Assembly (NCBI GenBank): GCA_024401925.1
Contig: JAKSKD010000004.1
Coordinates: forward strand, 24,711 to 88,710
Source: Bacteroidales bacterium
Lineage (GTDB): Bacteria > Bacteroidota > Bacteroidia > Bacteroidales > UBA932
Length of the DNA stretch: 64,000 nucleotides
Direction: 5' to 3'
This document shows positions 44,347 to 52,819 of this stretch, piece by piece; position 1 is the first letter of the stretch; every line of letters begins with the position of its first letter. The position numbers were made by a program, and so were the translations under genes. The notes under the pieces were generated by a model. It did no database searches. It was not told the DNA's origin and saw only the letters and a list, made by a program, of their open reading frames with translations.

Positions 44347-46182
44347 ATGAAACTGTTCAAGCTAATCGCCTGCTCTTTTGCAGCAGTCCTGATGTTATGC
44401 GGATGCGCGGAGAAAGATGAAGAGTTCAAGCAATCACTGGATGTGAAAGTGCTTTCAGGGGAGAAGGCTTATGTAGCCGTAGGAAGTGACTATGCCAGCA
44501 TACAGTTCAAGGTCACTCCGGCCAATGTTCTGAGTTTTGATGGCGCCGAGCTGTTCTTGGTGGATGCCAAAGGGCAGATATCGGAAGACTGTGTCATCGA
44601 AGGAATGCGGAGTGAAGCCGATGGAATCTGGGATGCGGATGTAAAGTTCTGTTCCAGCAGCATATCTTCATCGGAATTTATGCTCGAACTGAAATACAAA
44701 GACACTTTCGTCAAATCCAGACAGGTCGTGACGATGCAGAAAGTGGTGTTGAACATCACAAGCCTCGGATCGAAGGGCAGCGAAGCTGAATTCGATGAAG
44801 CGAAATCATCGTTCACTCTGACCCTTCCGGCAGTCACCGACTTCAGTTCGATTGTTCTGGATTTCAAGACCACGGCGGAGACCGTGATGGTCGGAAACAC
44901 CGTCCTCGAAAGCGGGAAGACAGCGGTCGACCTCAGCAAGCCGTTGACAATCATTGCAAAATCGGGCGATTACTCCAAAGAATACTCGTTGACAGCCAGA
45001 AACACAGGTCTTCCGATAGTCAGGATCCAGACTCCTGGCGGAAGGGCCATAACCAGCAAGGAGATCTGGTTGGAGGGTTCCAGCATGCGCATCGAACAGC
45101 CTGACGGCACAGTGGATTACGAAGGCCCTATGAGCATACGCGGCCGTGGAAATTCCACCTGGGGATACCCGAAGAAGCCATACGCCATCAAACTTGACAA
45201 GAAGTCCAAGATCCTGGGGATGCCGAAGCACAAGCGCTGGGTGCTCCTGGCTAACTGGAAGGACCGCACCCTTATAAGAAACGCCGCGGCGTTCTGGGTA
45301 TCATCGCACACAGGAATGCCTTATACTGTCAGAGGAGAGTTCGTGGAAGTGGAACTCAACGGAGAGCATCAGGGAAACTATTATCTCTGCGAACAGATAA
45401 AGATAGACGAGAACAGGGTGAACATCACAGAGATGGACCCGATGGAGACAGACCCTGAAAAAATCACAGGAGGCTACCTGATGGAAGTGGACACATACTA
45501 TGACGAAGTCAACAAGTTCAAGTCCCCGCGCTTCAGTTTGCCATACATGTTCAACACTCCTGATGAAGAAAGCCTTTCAAAGGAAGCGTTCAACTATATG
45601 AAGAACTATGTTTCCGAACTTGAGGACATACTCAAGGACGAGGACAGAGTGAAGAACCACGAATATGAGGCATATCTCGACGTCGATTCAGCAATAGACT
45701 ATATGTTCATCCTGGAGCTCTGTGACAACCATGACTTTTACAACGAGTGGCACAATGGGACACACAGCTGCTACATGTACAAGGACAGAGGGGGCAAGCT
45801 GTGCTACGGACCGGTCTGGGACTTCGACTACAGAACTTTCATTCCTCTGGACGAAATAAGCCTCAGGATACAGTCCAAGTGGATAGGAGCCACAAGAACC
45901 CTTTACTACCCTGCCCTGTACAAGGACCCTCAGTTCTGTCAGAGGATGCTTGAACGCTGGGACAGCCAGAAAGAAGCGCTCCGCCAGCTGCCTGCCTTCA
46001 TCGATGAAACTGCAGACAGAATCAGACTGTCAGAAGCGGCAAACCACAAGCTCTGGCCGATAGAAGACTGGTGGGAGAACGGTGATGAAACCATGGAATT
46101 CCAGCAGGCTGTCGACAGGATGAAGAGGGGCTATACCGAAAAGCTCAACTGGATGGACTCTCACCTTAAAGAACTGAAATAA
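44347..46182 (+). CDS. CotH-like kinase-fold lipoprotein
   Basis: 611 residues with a lipoprotein signal (FAAVLMLCGCAEKD). Two Ig-like/DUF-type beta domains (about 25-215) precede the CotH domain (about 220-580): GPMSIRGRGNSTWGYPKKPY, ILGMPKHKRWVLLANWKDRT, IRNAAAFWVS and GPVWDFDYRTF. Spore CotH is a protein kinase of atypical fold. Surface lipoprotein versions are frequent in gut Bacteroidales, sometimes beside glycan loci, with unknown substrates. The gene is isolated between the barrel fragment and an IS remnant and ends at a good terminator. Confidence 0.88.
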   Translation: MKLFKLIACSFAAVLMLCGCAEKDEEFKQSLDVKVLSGEKAYVAVGSDYASIQFKVTPANVLSFDGAELFLVDAKGQISEDCVIEGMRSEADGIWDADVKFCSSSISSSEFMLELKYKDTFVKSRQVVTMQKVVLNITSLGSKGSEAEFDEAKSSFTLTLPAVTDFSSIVLDFKTTAETVMVGNTVLESGKTAVDLSKPLTIIAKSGDYSKEYSLTARNTGLPIVRIQTPGGRAITSKEIWLEGSSMRIEQPDGTVDYEGPMSIRGRGNSTWGYPKKPYAIKLDKKSKILGMPKHKRWVLLANWKDRTLIRNAAAFWVSSHTGMPYTVRGEFVEVELNGEHQGNYYLCEQIKIDENRVNITEMDPMETDPEKITGGYLMEVDTYYDEVNKFKSPRFSLPYMFNTPDEESLSKEAFNYMKNYVSELEDILKDEDRVKNHEYEAYLDVDSAIDYMFILELCDNHDFYNEWHNGTHSCYMYKDRGGKLCYGPVWDFDYRTFIPLDEISLRIQSKWIGATRTLYYPALYKDPQFCQRMLERWDSQKEALRQLPAFIDETADRIRLSEAANHKLWPIEDWWENGDETMEFQQAVDRMKRGYTEKLNWMDSHLKELK

Positions 46183-46191
46183 AAAATGGGG

Positions 46192-46235
46192 GTGAAAAAA
46201 AAGTCCAATAGGACTTAGAGGTCACTCTCTTTTTT
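46192..46235 (+). terminator. Intrinsic terminator downstream of the CotH-like gene
   Basis: AAGTCC / GGACTT stem with AATA loop (46201-46216), extended by GTGA / TCAC (46192-46195 with 46222-46225), then a run of T (46231-46238). It lies 10 bases past the stop codon. Confidence 0.7.
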
Positions 46236-46241
46236 TTATTC

Positions 46242-46385
46242 TGCCTCCGAGCGTCGGCTGCTCTCCTCCGGAGACCTTCCGCTTCGCTCCATCCCTCCCA
46301 CTGCGCTACGCTTGTGGGTCCCTCCCTCTAACGTGCCCGAGGGTGGGCACGGGTCCCGGAGGAGACAGCCGAACGCATCAGCGGC
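46242..46385 (-). repeat. Multi-hairpin structured repeat, copy 1 (minus orientation)
   Basis: Outer arms of about 29 bases pair imperfectly (46242-46271 with 46356-46385; core GGCTGCTCTCCTCCGG against CCGGAGGAGACAGCC). Read on the minus strand the interior shows hairpin 1 CGTGCCC-ACCCTC-GGGCACG (46332-46351), linker with GGGAGGG, hairpin 2 CCCAC...GTGGG (46297-46318) and linker AGGGATGGA. A weak third element GCGAAGC follows. The same order, loop and linker sequences recur in copy 2 at 47102 with different stems. No protein is encoded. It has the look of a small mobile or RNA-structured repeat. Confidence 0.75.
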
Positions 46386-46398
46386 AACTCTAAAATAA

Positions 46399-46435
46399 AA
46401 TAGCTATTCTTTTGGCAATCAAAGGAATAGCTATT
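46399..46435. repeat. Perfect 11-bp inverted repeat upstream of the transposase remnant
   Basis: AATAGCTATTC (46399-46409) is repeated in inverse at 46425-46435 with 15 bases between. The internal TTGGCAATCAAAGGAATA is echoed at 46467-46484 (TTGCAATCAAAAGAAATA). It may be the left end or the control hairpin of the IS remnant that follows. Confidence 0.5.
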
Positions 46436-46500
46436 GCTTTTGTGATAGAAAATTACTATCTTGTAGTTGCAATCAAAAGAAATATAATCTCTATCAAGCA

Positions 46501-47114
46501 ATGGCAATCTGCTGCTTCCTCCTTGTCTTGGCGATTATCTTCCCGGAAATCACCCAGCAAGAGTCGTAAGTGCAATAATCGACCGCCTCGACATCAGCGA
46601 AATCGAATCCGGCTATGTCGGTGGCGGCACCAGCAGCTACAATCCCAGGATGCTTCTCAAGGTCATCGTGTACGCATATCTGAGCAATGTGTACTCAGGG
46701 CGTCAGATGGAGAAGCTGCTTGTGGAAAACACAGCCTACATGTGGCTCAGTGGCATGCAGAGACCAGACTTCGGGACTATCAATATCTTCCGCAGCAAGT
46801 GTCCGATGCGAGGAAAATGCTACAAAGGCAAGAGCGACAGGCGTGAGATAGAGGTCAATCATCAGGCGAATGCCTTCAAGAAGGAGGTTAAGGAACTTCT
46901 TTGGAGCGAGAAAGGGCTGAAACACAGGAGTAACAGGCCGATAGAGCCTGAGGCTGTCTTTGGTGACATAAAGTTCAACCATGGCTTCAAGCGCTTCAAA
47001 CTGAAATCGAACAGAAAAGTCAAGGTGGAGTTCGGCCTTGTAGCTACGGCTCACAATCTGAGGAAATATATAGTTGCAAAACAGGCGTCAGCGAAGCAAA
47101 TGCAGGTGGCATAG
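46501..47114 (+). pseudogene. Degenerate IS1182-family transposase with internal deletion
   Basis: The frame encodes LLPPCLGDYLPGNHPARVVS and DRLDISEIESGYVGGGTSSY, then MLLKVIVYAYLSNVYSGRQM and GMQRPDFGTINIFRSK: the N-terminal DUF772 domain of IS1182/IS5-like transposases. Directly after INIFRSK it jumps to CPMRGKCYKGK, the cysteine motif and C-terminal end (IEPEAVFGDIKFNHGFKRF, VATAHNLRKYI). About 250 residues including most of the DDE core are missing. The only plausible start, ATGGCAATC at 46501, is out of frame with the rest, so a second small deletion disabled the 5' end. It cannot encode an active enzyme. Confidence 0.85.
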
Positions 47115-47241
47115 ACCATCTGAAGGCCTGTCCACCCCCGGACAGGTATAGGGGGAGGGGCCCAAGTGGAACGAAGTGAAACTTGGGAGGGGCCGAGCGC
47201 ACGAAAGTGCGCGAGTCCTGAAGATGGTCTATGCCACCTGC
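47102..47241 (+). repeat. Multi-hairpin structured repeat, copy 2 (plus orientation)
   Basis: Perfect 20-bp outer arms GCAGGTGGCATAGACCATCT (47102-47121) and its complement (47222-47241) enclose 100 bases. Hairpin 1: CCTGTCC-ACCCCC-GGACAGG (47127-47146). Linker with GGGGGAGGGG. Hairpin 2: CCCAAGT-13 bases-ACTTGGG (47161-47187), loop containing ACGAAGTG. Linker AGGGGCCGA. Hairpin 3: GCGCAC-GAAA-GTGCGC (47197-47212). The left arm overlaps the last codons of the transposase remnant. Copy 1 at 46242 has the same architecture in the opposite orientation. Confidence 0.8.
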
Positions 47242-47275
47242 TGCGAAGCTGGTGACACCTCTATACACAAAGAAA

Positions 47276-47310
47276 CCGGCCAAAAATCACTTTTTGGTCG
47301 GCCTCCTCCT
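47276..47310. terminator. Terminator-like hairpin between the structured repeat and the epimerase fragment
   Basis: CCGGCCAAAAA / TTTTTGGTCGG, 11 pairs including one G-T, TCAC loop (47276-47301), followed on the plus strand by a C/T-rich run. It could stop transcripts from either side or be the outer end of the IS remnant. Confidence 0.5.
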
Positions 47311-47317
47311 TTTTATA

Positions 47318-47506
47318 CTATTCTAACCCACAAACCATAATTATCGAGTGATAATGCTTATGAAACTTTCCGCCGTCCGGATCCACGGCGTTATTCATCC
47401 AATAAGGGAGGATGTTTTCCAATGCCTCAAGTTCCTCTTTTGACTGAGCAACAGACAACACAGGAGCCAATGCCGCCAGGCACAGAATAATAAAAATCCG
47501 TTTCAT
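47318..47506 (-). pseudogene. N-terminal fragment of an AGE (cellobiose 2-epimerase-like) protein
   Basis: 62 codons: a signal peptide (IILCLAALAPVLSVAQS) followed by LEALENILPYWMNNAVDPDGG, which resembles the first helix of AGE-family proteins (pattern L...WxxxxVDxxxGGF). After GG the sequence diverges and stops, where a full protein has about 400 residues. The break faces the IS remnant and structured repeat, so the gene was probably cut by that event. Presence of a signal peptide suggests a secreted relative rather than the usual cytoplasmic epimerase. Assignment rests on about 20 residues. Confidence 0.5.
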
Positions 47507-47809
47507 TTGAATGGTTGGCTTATAGTTAGTTCGCCATAAGCGTTTGTTGCAAAATTATACATCATCCCTGAGCATTACTAATGTCATATTGACATATACT
47601 GCAACATTTTTTTGACATCCGGAAATCGGTTTTGTCATTGTAATACAATTATAGCAGATATTATGCAATATGTTTTTTAATTTCCTTATTATTAACATAT
47701 TATTATAAATTTGCTTTGTAAATATGACTGCTGATGCAGATTAAAGACCCGGACTAGTAACACAACATTATTATACCATTTATTAATTAACAACTTAACC
47801 TATCAGTTC
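47507..47809. promoter_or_regulatory. A/T-rich intergenic region with the susC promoter
   Basis: About 300 bases without a gene. TAAATTTG at 47706-47713 is a full -7 match, 96 bases before the susC ATG, giving a long leader as usual for susC genes. No -33 TTTG stands at the right distance. A short inverted pair TCATATTGACATATA lies near 47582-47600. I see no open frame or clear hairpin terminator. Confidence 0.5.
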
Positions 47810-50800
47810 ATGAAAAGTAAATTATTTACTTCTCTAGTGGCTTTATTGCTCTTGGGAGGGGCAAGTGTTGCCTTTGCCCAGAACAAGGTTACCGGCGTTG
47901 TGTCGGATAATCTCGGACCGGCCGTTGGAGTAAGTGTGATTGAACAGGGTACCAGCAATGGTACAGTTACCGACTTGGATGGACATTTCGAGCTCACCGT
48001 AAAGGAAGGCGCGAATCTTCTTATCTCCTCTGTCGGTTACAGGGATCAGGTTATTGAAGTCGGCGATCAGCGTAACTTCAATATCGTGATCGAAGAAGAC
48101 ACGGAACTTCTCGAAGAAGTTGTCGTAGTCGGCTATGGTACACAGAAGAAGAAACTCGTGACCGGATCCACAATTCAGGTCAAGGGCGAAGAGCTGCAGA
48201 AGCAGAATTCTGTAAGTGCTCTCGGCGCTATGCAGTCTTCTACTCCTGGTATGCAGATTATCTCTCAGTCAGGACAGCCTGGCGAAGGGTACAAAGTAAC
48301 CATCCGTGGTATGGGTACCACAGGTTCATTTGCTCCTCTCTATGTAATTGACGGTGTAGCCGGAGGCGACATCAATGCACTTAACCCTTCCGACATCGAA
48401 TCCATCGACGTCCTCAAGGATGCTGCATCCTGCGCCATCTACGGTGCCCGTGGTGCCAACGGTGTTATCCTCGTTACCACCAAGCAGGGAAAGAGTGGCA
48501 AATTCACTGTTACCTATGACGGATTCTATGGTGTACAGAACGTTGCCAGAATGCCTGAGCTCCTCAATGCCCAGCAGTATATGGACATTCAGGATCAGGT
48601 TGAGTTCAATATGGGACGCAGTCCGATCGACTGGGCAGGCATCCTGAATCCTGATCTTTACAACAGCATCAAGAATGGATCATTCACCGGGACCAACTGG
48701 CTCGATGCAATCCGCAACGAGAATGCTCCTATCACCAACCACGCAGTGAATATCGTAGGCGGAACCGATATTTCAAAATTCTCTCTTGGTGTTTCATACA
48801 CCGGACAGGAAGGTATCTTCGGAAAGCCGGTAGCATCAAATTACAAGCGTGTTACCGTTCGTCTCAACAGTGAGCACGTACTCTGGCGCAAGAACGATCT
48901 TGATATCATCACCCTTGGTGAGAATATGACCTATTCTACAAACGGGAAAAGCGGAATCGGTATCGGTAACCACTATTGGAACGACGTCTATTCAATGCTT
49001 TCAGCAAGTCCGCTCGTCCCTCTCCACGACCCTAGCGGCCAGAGCGAAAGCGGATATACCGAATACGACTGGTTGAGCCAGAGCGGAATTTGGCAGAAAG
49101 ATGCATACACAAGCAACCCTGTTGCCAATATGTACTACAGTTCCCGCGGAAATAACGAAAACCACGGCTACTCACTCAATCTTTCAGCGAACTTGAAGAT
49201 ACAGCCTATCAAGAACCTCGTAATTAAGAGTCAGTTCAACTACGGTATGAGTGCCAACACCTACCGCCAGTACCAGATGATCTACAAGCTCACCAACTAT
49301 GCTTTCTCTGACACGGATAACGTTTCACAGAGCGCAAGCGCAGGCTGGAACTGGTCTTGGGAAAATACTGTCAATTACAAGTTCGATGTAGCAAGAGACC
49401 ATCATTTTGATGTACTTCTCGGTAACACCCTCCAGCACAGCGGCTTCGGCGAGAACGTCGGTTCAGCCAACAACACAGGTCTCTGGCCTAACGACTGGGC
49501 TCACGCTTATGTAAGCAATATGTCAGGCGATCCTTCCACAACTGACGCAACAGGTTCAACCTGGGGAGACAGCGGTCTTGCTTCATTCTTCGGAAGAATC
49601 AACTATGACTACAAAGAAAGATATATGGTTTCACTCATCCTCCGTCGTGACGGTTCATCCAACTTCATGAAGGGCAAGCGTTGGGGTACATTCCCTTCAG
49701 TTTCCGCTGGTTGGGTGCTCACAAATGAGGACTGGTTCCACTCAAACTTCCTCGATTTCTTCAAACTTCGCGGGAGCTGGGGTCAGAACGGTAACTGCAA
49801 TGTATCAAACTTCCAATATCTCTCAACAGTCTCTGTAGGTGCTGCTGACGGCGGATACTCCTTCTATACAGGCCCTACCTCCACCACATCAGGTACAGGT
49901 TCTTACGCAGACAAGCTTGCAAATCCAGACATCACTTGGGAAACATCCCAGCAGCTTGACCTCGGTTTCGACGCACGTATGTTCCGCAACCGCTTGAACG
50001 TAGTATTCGACTGGTATCAGAAAGACACCAAGGACTGGCTCGTAAATGCACCTGTTCTCGGTCACTACGGACTCAACGCACCTTATATCAATGGTGGTGA
50101 CGTACGCAACAGCGGTGTCGAGCTCGCGTTCAACTGGAGCGACGCAATCAGCAAGGATTTCTCTTACAGTATCGGAATCAACGGCGCATACAACAAGAAC
50201 ACCGTTACCCGTATTGCCAATGATGAGGGAATCATCCACGGCCAAACCAACGTCGTTCAGGGTATTGCAGAACTTTACAGGGCTCAGGTAGGCTACCCTA
50301 TCGGTTACTTCTGGACCTACGCTACTGACGGAGTATTCCAGAATCAGGCGGAAATTGACCAGTGGGTGGCAGCAGGCAAGCCTGTAATGCGCGCCGAAGG
50401 AGCAATTCCTGGAGATCTCAAATTCGTTGACGTCAACGGAGACGGACAACTCACTGCCGAAGACAAGACTATGACAGGTGACCCTAACCCGGATTTCACC
50501 GCAGGTCTCAACTTCTCTATCTACTTCAAGGGATTTGACCTTGCAGTCAGCGGCTACGGCCAGTTCGGCCAGCAGGTGTTCCGCGCATACCGTCGTTATT
50601 CAGACAGCCAGTGGAACAACTATACCACAGAGGTTTACAACTACTGGCACGGTGAGGGCACATCAAACAAGTATCCTCGTCTCACAGCAGGTACTGACAT
50701 CAACTTCATGAACAACTCTGATATCTTCATCGAGGATGCAGACTTCTTCAGAATCCAGAACATTACTCTCGGATACGACTTCAAGCGTGTTTGGAAGAGT

Positions 50801-50983
50801 GCTCCGTTCGAGCAGTGCCGTCTTTATGTTCAGACCCAGAATCCTTTCGTATTCACCAAGTTCATGGGTCTCGATCCTGAAGTCGGTTCAGACGCGGGAT
50901 TCGACTCTTGGACCAAGGGACTTGACCTTGGTTACTATCCTCAGGCAAGATCTATTCTTGTCGGCCTTAACCTTAAATTTTAA
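47810..50983 (+). CDS. SusC/RagA-type TonB-linked outer-membrane transporter
   Basis: 1057 residues. Signal peptide (LVALLLLGGASVAFAQ), carboxypeptidase-regulatory-like domain (about 23-100; KVTGVVSDNLGPAVGVSV), the TonB-box-like ELLEEVVVVGYGTQKKK, plug (about 120-230; VTIRGMGTTGSFAPLYVIDGV, VLKDAASCAIYGARGANGVI) and a 22-strand barrel ending in LVGLNLKF with a terminal Phe. It imports oligosaccharides bound by the SusD partner encoded next. The substrate may be beta-glucan or glucomannan, judged only from GH9/GH130 nearby. Confidence 0.96.
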   Translation: MKSKLFTSLVALLLLGGASVAFAQNKVTGVVSDNLGPAVGVSVIEQGTSNGTVTDLDGHFELTVKEGANLLISSVGYRDQVIEVGDQRNFNIVIEEDTELLEEVVVVGYGTQKKKLVTGSTIQVKGEELQKQNSVSALGAMQSSTPGMQIISQSGQPGEGYKVTIRGMGTTGSFAPLYVIDGVAGGDINALNPSDIESIDVLKDAASCAIYGARGANGVILVTTKQGKSGKFTVTYDGFYGVQNVARMPELLNAQQYMDIQDQVEFNMGRSPIDWAGILNPDLYNSIKNGSFTGTNWLDAIRNENAPITNHAVNIVGGTDISKFSLGVSYTGQEGIFGKPVASNYKRVTVRLNSEHVLWRKNDLDIITLGENMTYSTNGKSGIGIGNHYWNDVYSMLSASPLVPLHDPSGQSESGYTEYDWLSQSGIWQKDAYTSNPVANMYYSSRGNNENHGYSLNLSANLKIQPIKNLVIKSQFNYGMSANTYRQYQMIYKLTNYAFSDTDNVSQSASAGWNWSWENTVNYKFDVARDHHFDVLLGNTLQHSGFGENVGSANNTGLWPNDWAHAYVSNMSGDPSTTDATGSTWGDSGLASFFGRINYDYKERYMVSLILRRDGSSNFMKGKRWGTFPSVSAGWVLTNEDWFHSNFLDFFKLRGSWGQNGNCNVSNFQYLSTVSVGAADGGYSFYTGPTSTTSGTGSYADKLANPDITWETSQQLDLGFDARMFRNRLNVVFDWYQKDTKDWLVNAPVLGHYGLNAPYINGGDVRNSGVELAFNWSDAISKDFSYSIGINGAYNKNTVTRIANDEGIIHGQTNVVQGIAELYRAQVGYPIGYFWTYATDGVFQNQAEIDQWVAAGKPVMRAEGAIPGDLKFVDVNGDGQLTAEDKTMTGDPNPDFTAGLNFSIYFKGFDLAVSGYGQFGQQVFRAYRRYSDSQWNNYTTEVYNYWHGEGTSNKYPRLTAGTDINFMNNSDIFIEDADFFRIQNITLGYDFKRVWKSAPFEQCRLYVQTQNPFVFTKFMGLDPEVGSDAGFDSWTKGLDLGYYPQARSILVGLNLKF

Positions 50984-50996
50984 TTGAATGACTGAT

Positions 50997-52790
50997 ATGA
51001 AAAAGATATTGAGTATTGCAGCTATCGCTGCTATGACTTTCTCACTTGTTTCTTGTGAGAAATTCCTTGATAGCCAGAATTATTGGTCAAAGGACAGCAG
51101 TAACTTCCCTGTCAACGAGACCGACGCGGACCAGATGATTGCCGGTATCTACAACAACTTGAGCAAAGTTATCGGTAACAGCCCTCTTTTCGCCCACTTC
51201 ATGTGGTCTGAGGCAGCATCCGACGACTGTCTCGGAGGAGGCGGTGCAAATGACCAGGCAGCTCAGGCAGAAGACCTTATGTTGAACTTCGGTTCAAGTA
51301 TGTATGACGGTTTCTACACGGAAAGGTACAAAGGAATCGCCCGTGCAAACGCCGCCATCGAGGCTCTTCCGAATCTCAGTGCTTCATTGAACGCTGAGAA
51401 AGTGAACCAGTATATGGGAGAAGCTTTCTTCCTCCGTGCATTCTACTATTACGAACTTGCATCAATGTTCGGCAACATCCCTTGTCCTGTTACCTCAACA
51501 GCTGACCCTACCCTCCCTCAGATAAGCGGTGAGGCACTCTGGGGACAGATTATTGAGGACTGCAAGATTGCAGCCGACATAATGCCTGCAAAGAAAAGCA
51601 CAGGTGACGGACACGTAGATAAGTATGCAGCCGAAGCACTTCTTGGCCGTGCATACCTCTTCGCAAGCGGATTTTATGGTTTGAGCGACATCACACTTCC
51701 TGCCTACGAAAACGAGTCCATCGGTGTAAGCATTGCGGAAGGAACCAAAATCAGTAAAGCTGAGGTCGGTGAGTACATAAAAGACTGCGTAAACAACTCC
51801 GGTTACACACTTGTAAATGACCCGCACAATCTCTGGGCATACTCCAACAGATGCTCTGTTGAAGATGAGAAATCACCTTGGAAAGGCAAAGGTTACCAGT
51901 GGGCTGAAAACGACGGTGCCGTTAACCCTGAGGCTATGTTCGTAATCAAGTTCAACACCCAGCCATCTTGGAGCACAACTATCGGTTATTCCAATCAGAC
52001 TGCTCTTTACTGGGGCGTACGAGGACAGAGTCTTGACAACGGTGAATGCTTCCCATTCGGAACAGGTTGGGGAATGTGTCCTGTAAACCCGTCGCTTGTC
52101 AACGATTGGAAGGCTGCAGAGCCTAATGACAAGAGGCTCGATGCATCAGTCATTTCTGTTGAGAAATGGTCTTCATACAAGTATGGTGGAGACTCCAACA
52201 TTCAGGAAACAGGTTACTATCAGACCAAGATTATGCCAGTACTTGCCTGGAGCGAGGAAAACGGCAAATATATGAAGTCGTTCACGAATGTGATGTTCCC
52301 TGGACTGACCTGGTCATCCGGAAACGAGGACAACTTCCAACTGAATTCTGTAAACGATATGATTATTATCCGTTTCGCAGAAGTACTTCTTATGGATGCC
52401 GAGCTTAACGGCAATCAGGCTTCCTTTGACAAGGTGCGCGCACGTGCAGGACTTGGATCAAAAACTATCTCAGAGGATGCCATCCGCAACGAGCGCCGTT
52501 GGGAACTTGCTTTCGAAGGCGTGCGCTTCAACGACCTCCGTCGTTACGGTGTTGCATATGCAAAGGCAGCTCTTGACAAGCAGGAGGGTGTTTCATGCTA
52601 CCACAGTGGCGTTCCAGGCACTAACAATGCTTCTAAATACAATGGCGGTTACAGTGCACGTTACGAAGCTACCAAGGGATTTGTAAGGATTCCTGAAGCC
52701 CAGATTTCACTTTCTGCAGGTGCCGGTGCCGAGTACACCTACACCCAGAATGATGGTTGGGGCGCAGGAACCGACTTCGCAGGATGGTAG
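50997..52790 (+). CDS. SusD/RagB-type surface glycan-binding lipoprotein
   Basis: 597 residues from ATG 50997 (MKKILSIAAIAAMTFSLVSCEK; lipidated Cys); ATG 50988 is also possible. Helical repeat core typical of SusD: RYKGIARANAAIEALPNLS, GEAFFLRAFYYYELASMFGNIP, RAYLFASGFYGLS and, near the C-terminus, RNERRWELAFEGVRFNDLRR. It forms the lid of the SusC channel. It begins 13 bases after the susC stop. Confidence 0.95.
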   Translation: MKKILSIAAIAAMTFSLVSCEKFLDSQNYWSKDSSNFPVNETDADQMIAGIYNNLSKVIGNSPLFAHFMWSEAASDDCLGGGGANDQAAQAEDLMLNFGSSMYDGFYTERYKGIARANAAIEALPNLSASLNAEKVNQYMGEAFFLRAFYYYELASMFGNIPCPVTSTADPTLPQISGEALWGQIIEDCKIAADIMPAKKSTGDGHVDKYAAEALLGRAYLFASGFYGLSDITLPAYENESIGVSIAEGTKISKAEVGEYIKDCVNNSGYTLVNDPHNLWAYSNRCSVEDEKSPWKGKGYQWAENDGAVNPEAMFVIKFNTQPSWSTTIGYSNQTALYWGVRGQSLDNGECFPFGTGWGMCPVNPSLVNDWKAAEPNDKRLDASVISVEKWSSYKYGGDSNIQETGYYQTKIMPVLAWSEENGKYMKSFTNVMFPGLTWSSGNEDNFQLNSVNDMIIIRFAEVLLMDAELNGNQASFDKVRARAGLGSKTISEDAIRNERRWELAFEGVRFNDLRRYGVAYAKAALDKQEGVSCYHSGVPGTNNASKYNGGYSARYEATKGFVRIPEAQISLSAGAGAEYTYTQNDGWGAGTDFAGW

Positions 52791-52819
52791 CAGGTTTAAC
52801 ATTAATCATTTCTAGAATT

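Noticed and set aside
46242-46385. Structured repeat as a tRNA, group II intron domain or known riboswitch
   Set aside because: No tRNA arms, no domain V-like hairpin, no recognisable ligand-binding core, and it follows a terminator rather than preceding a gene.
47044-47283. 79-codon minus-strand frame across structured repeat copy 2
   Set aside because: It is entirely explained by the inverted repeat and hairpins; no protein-like conservation.
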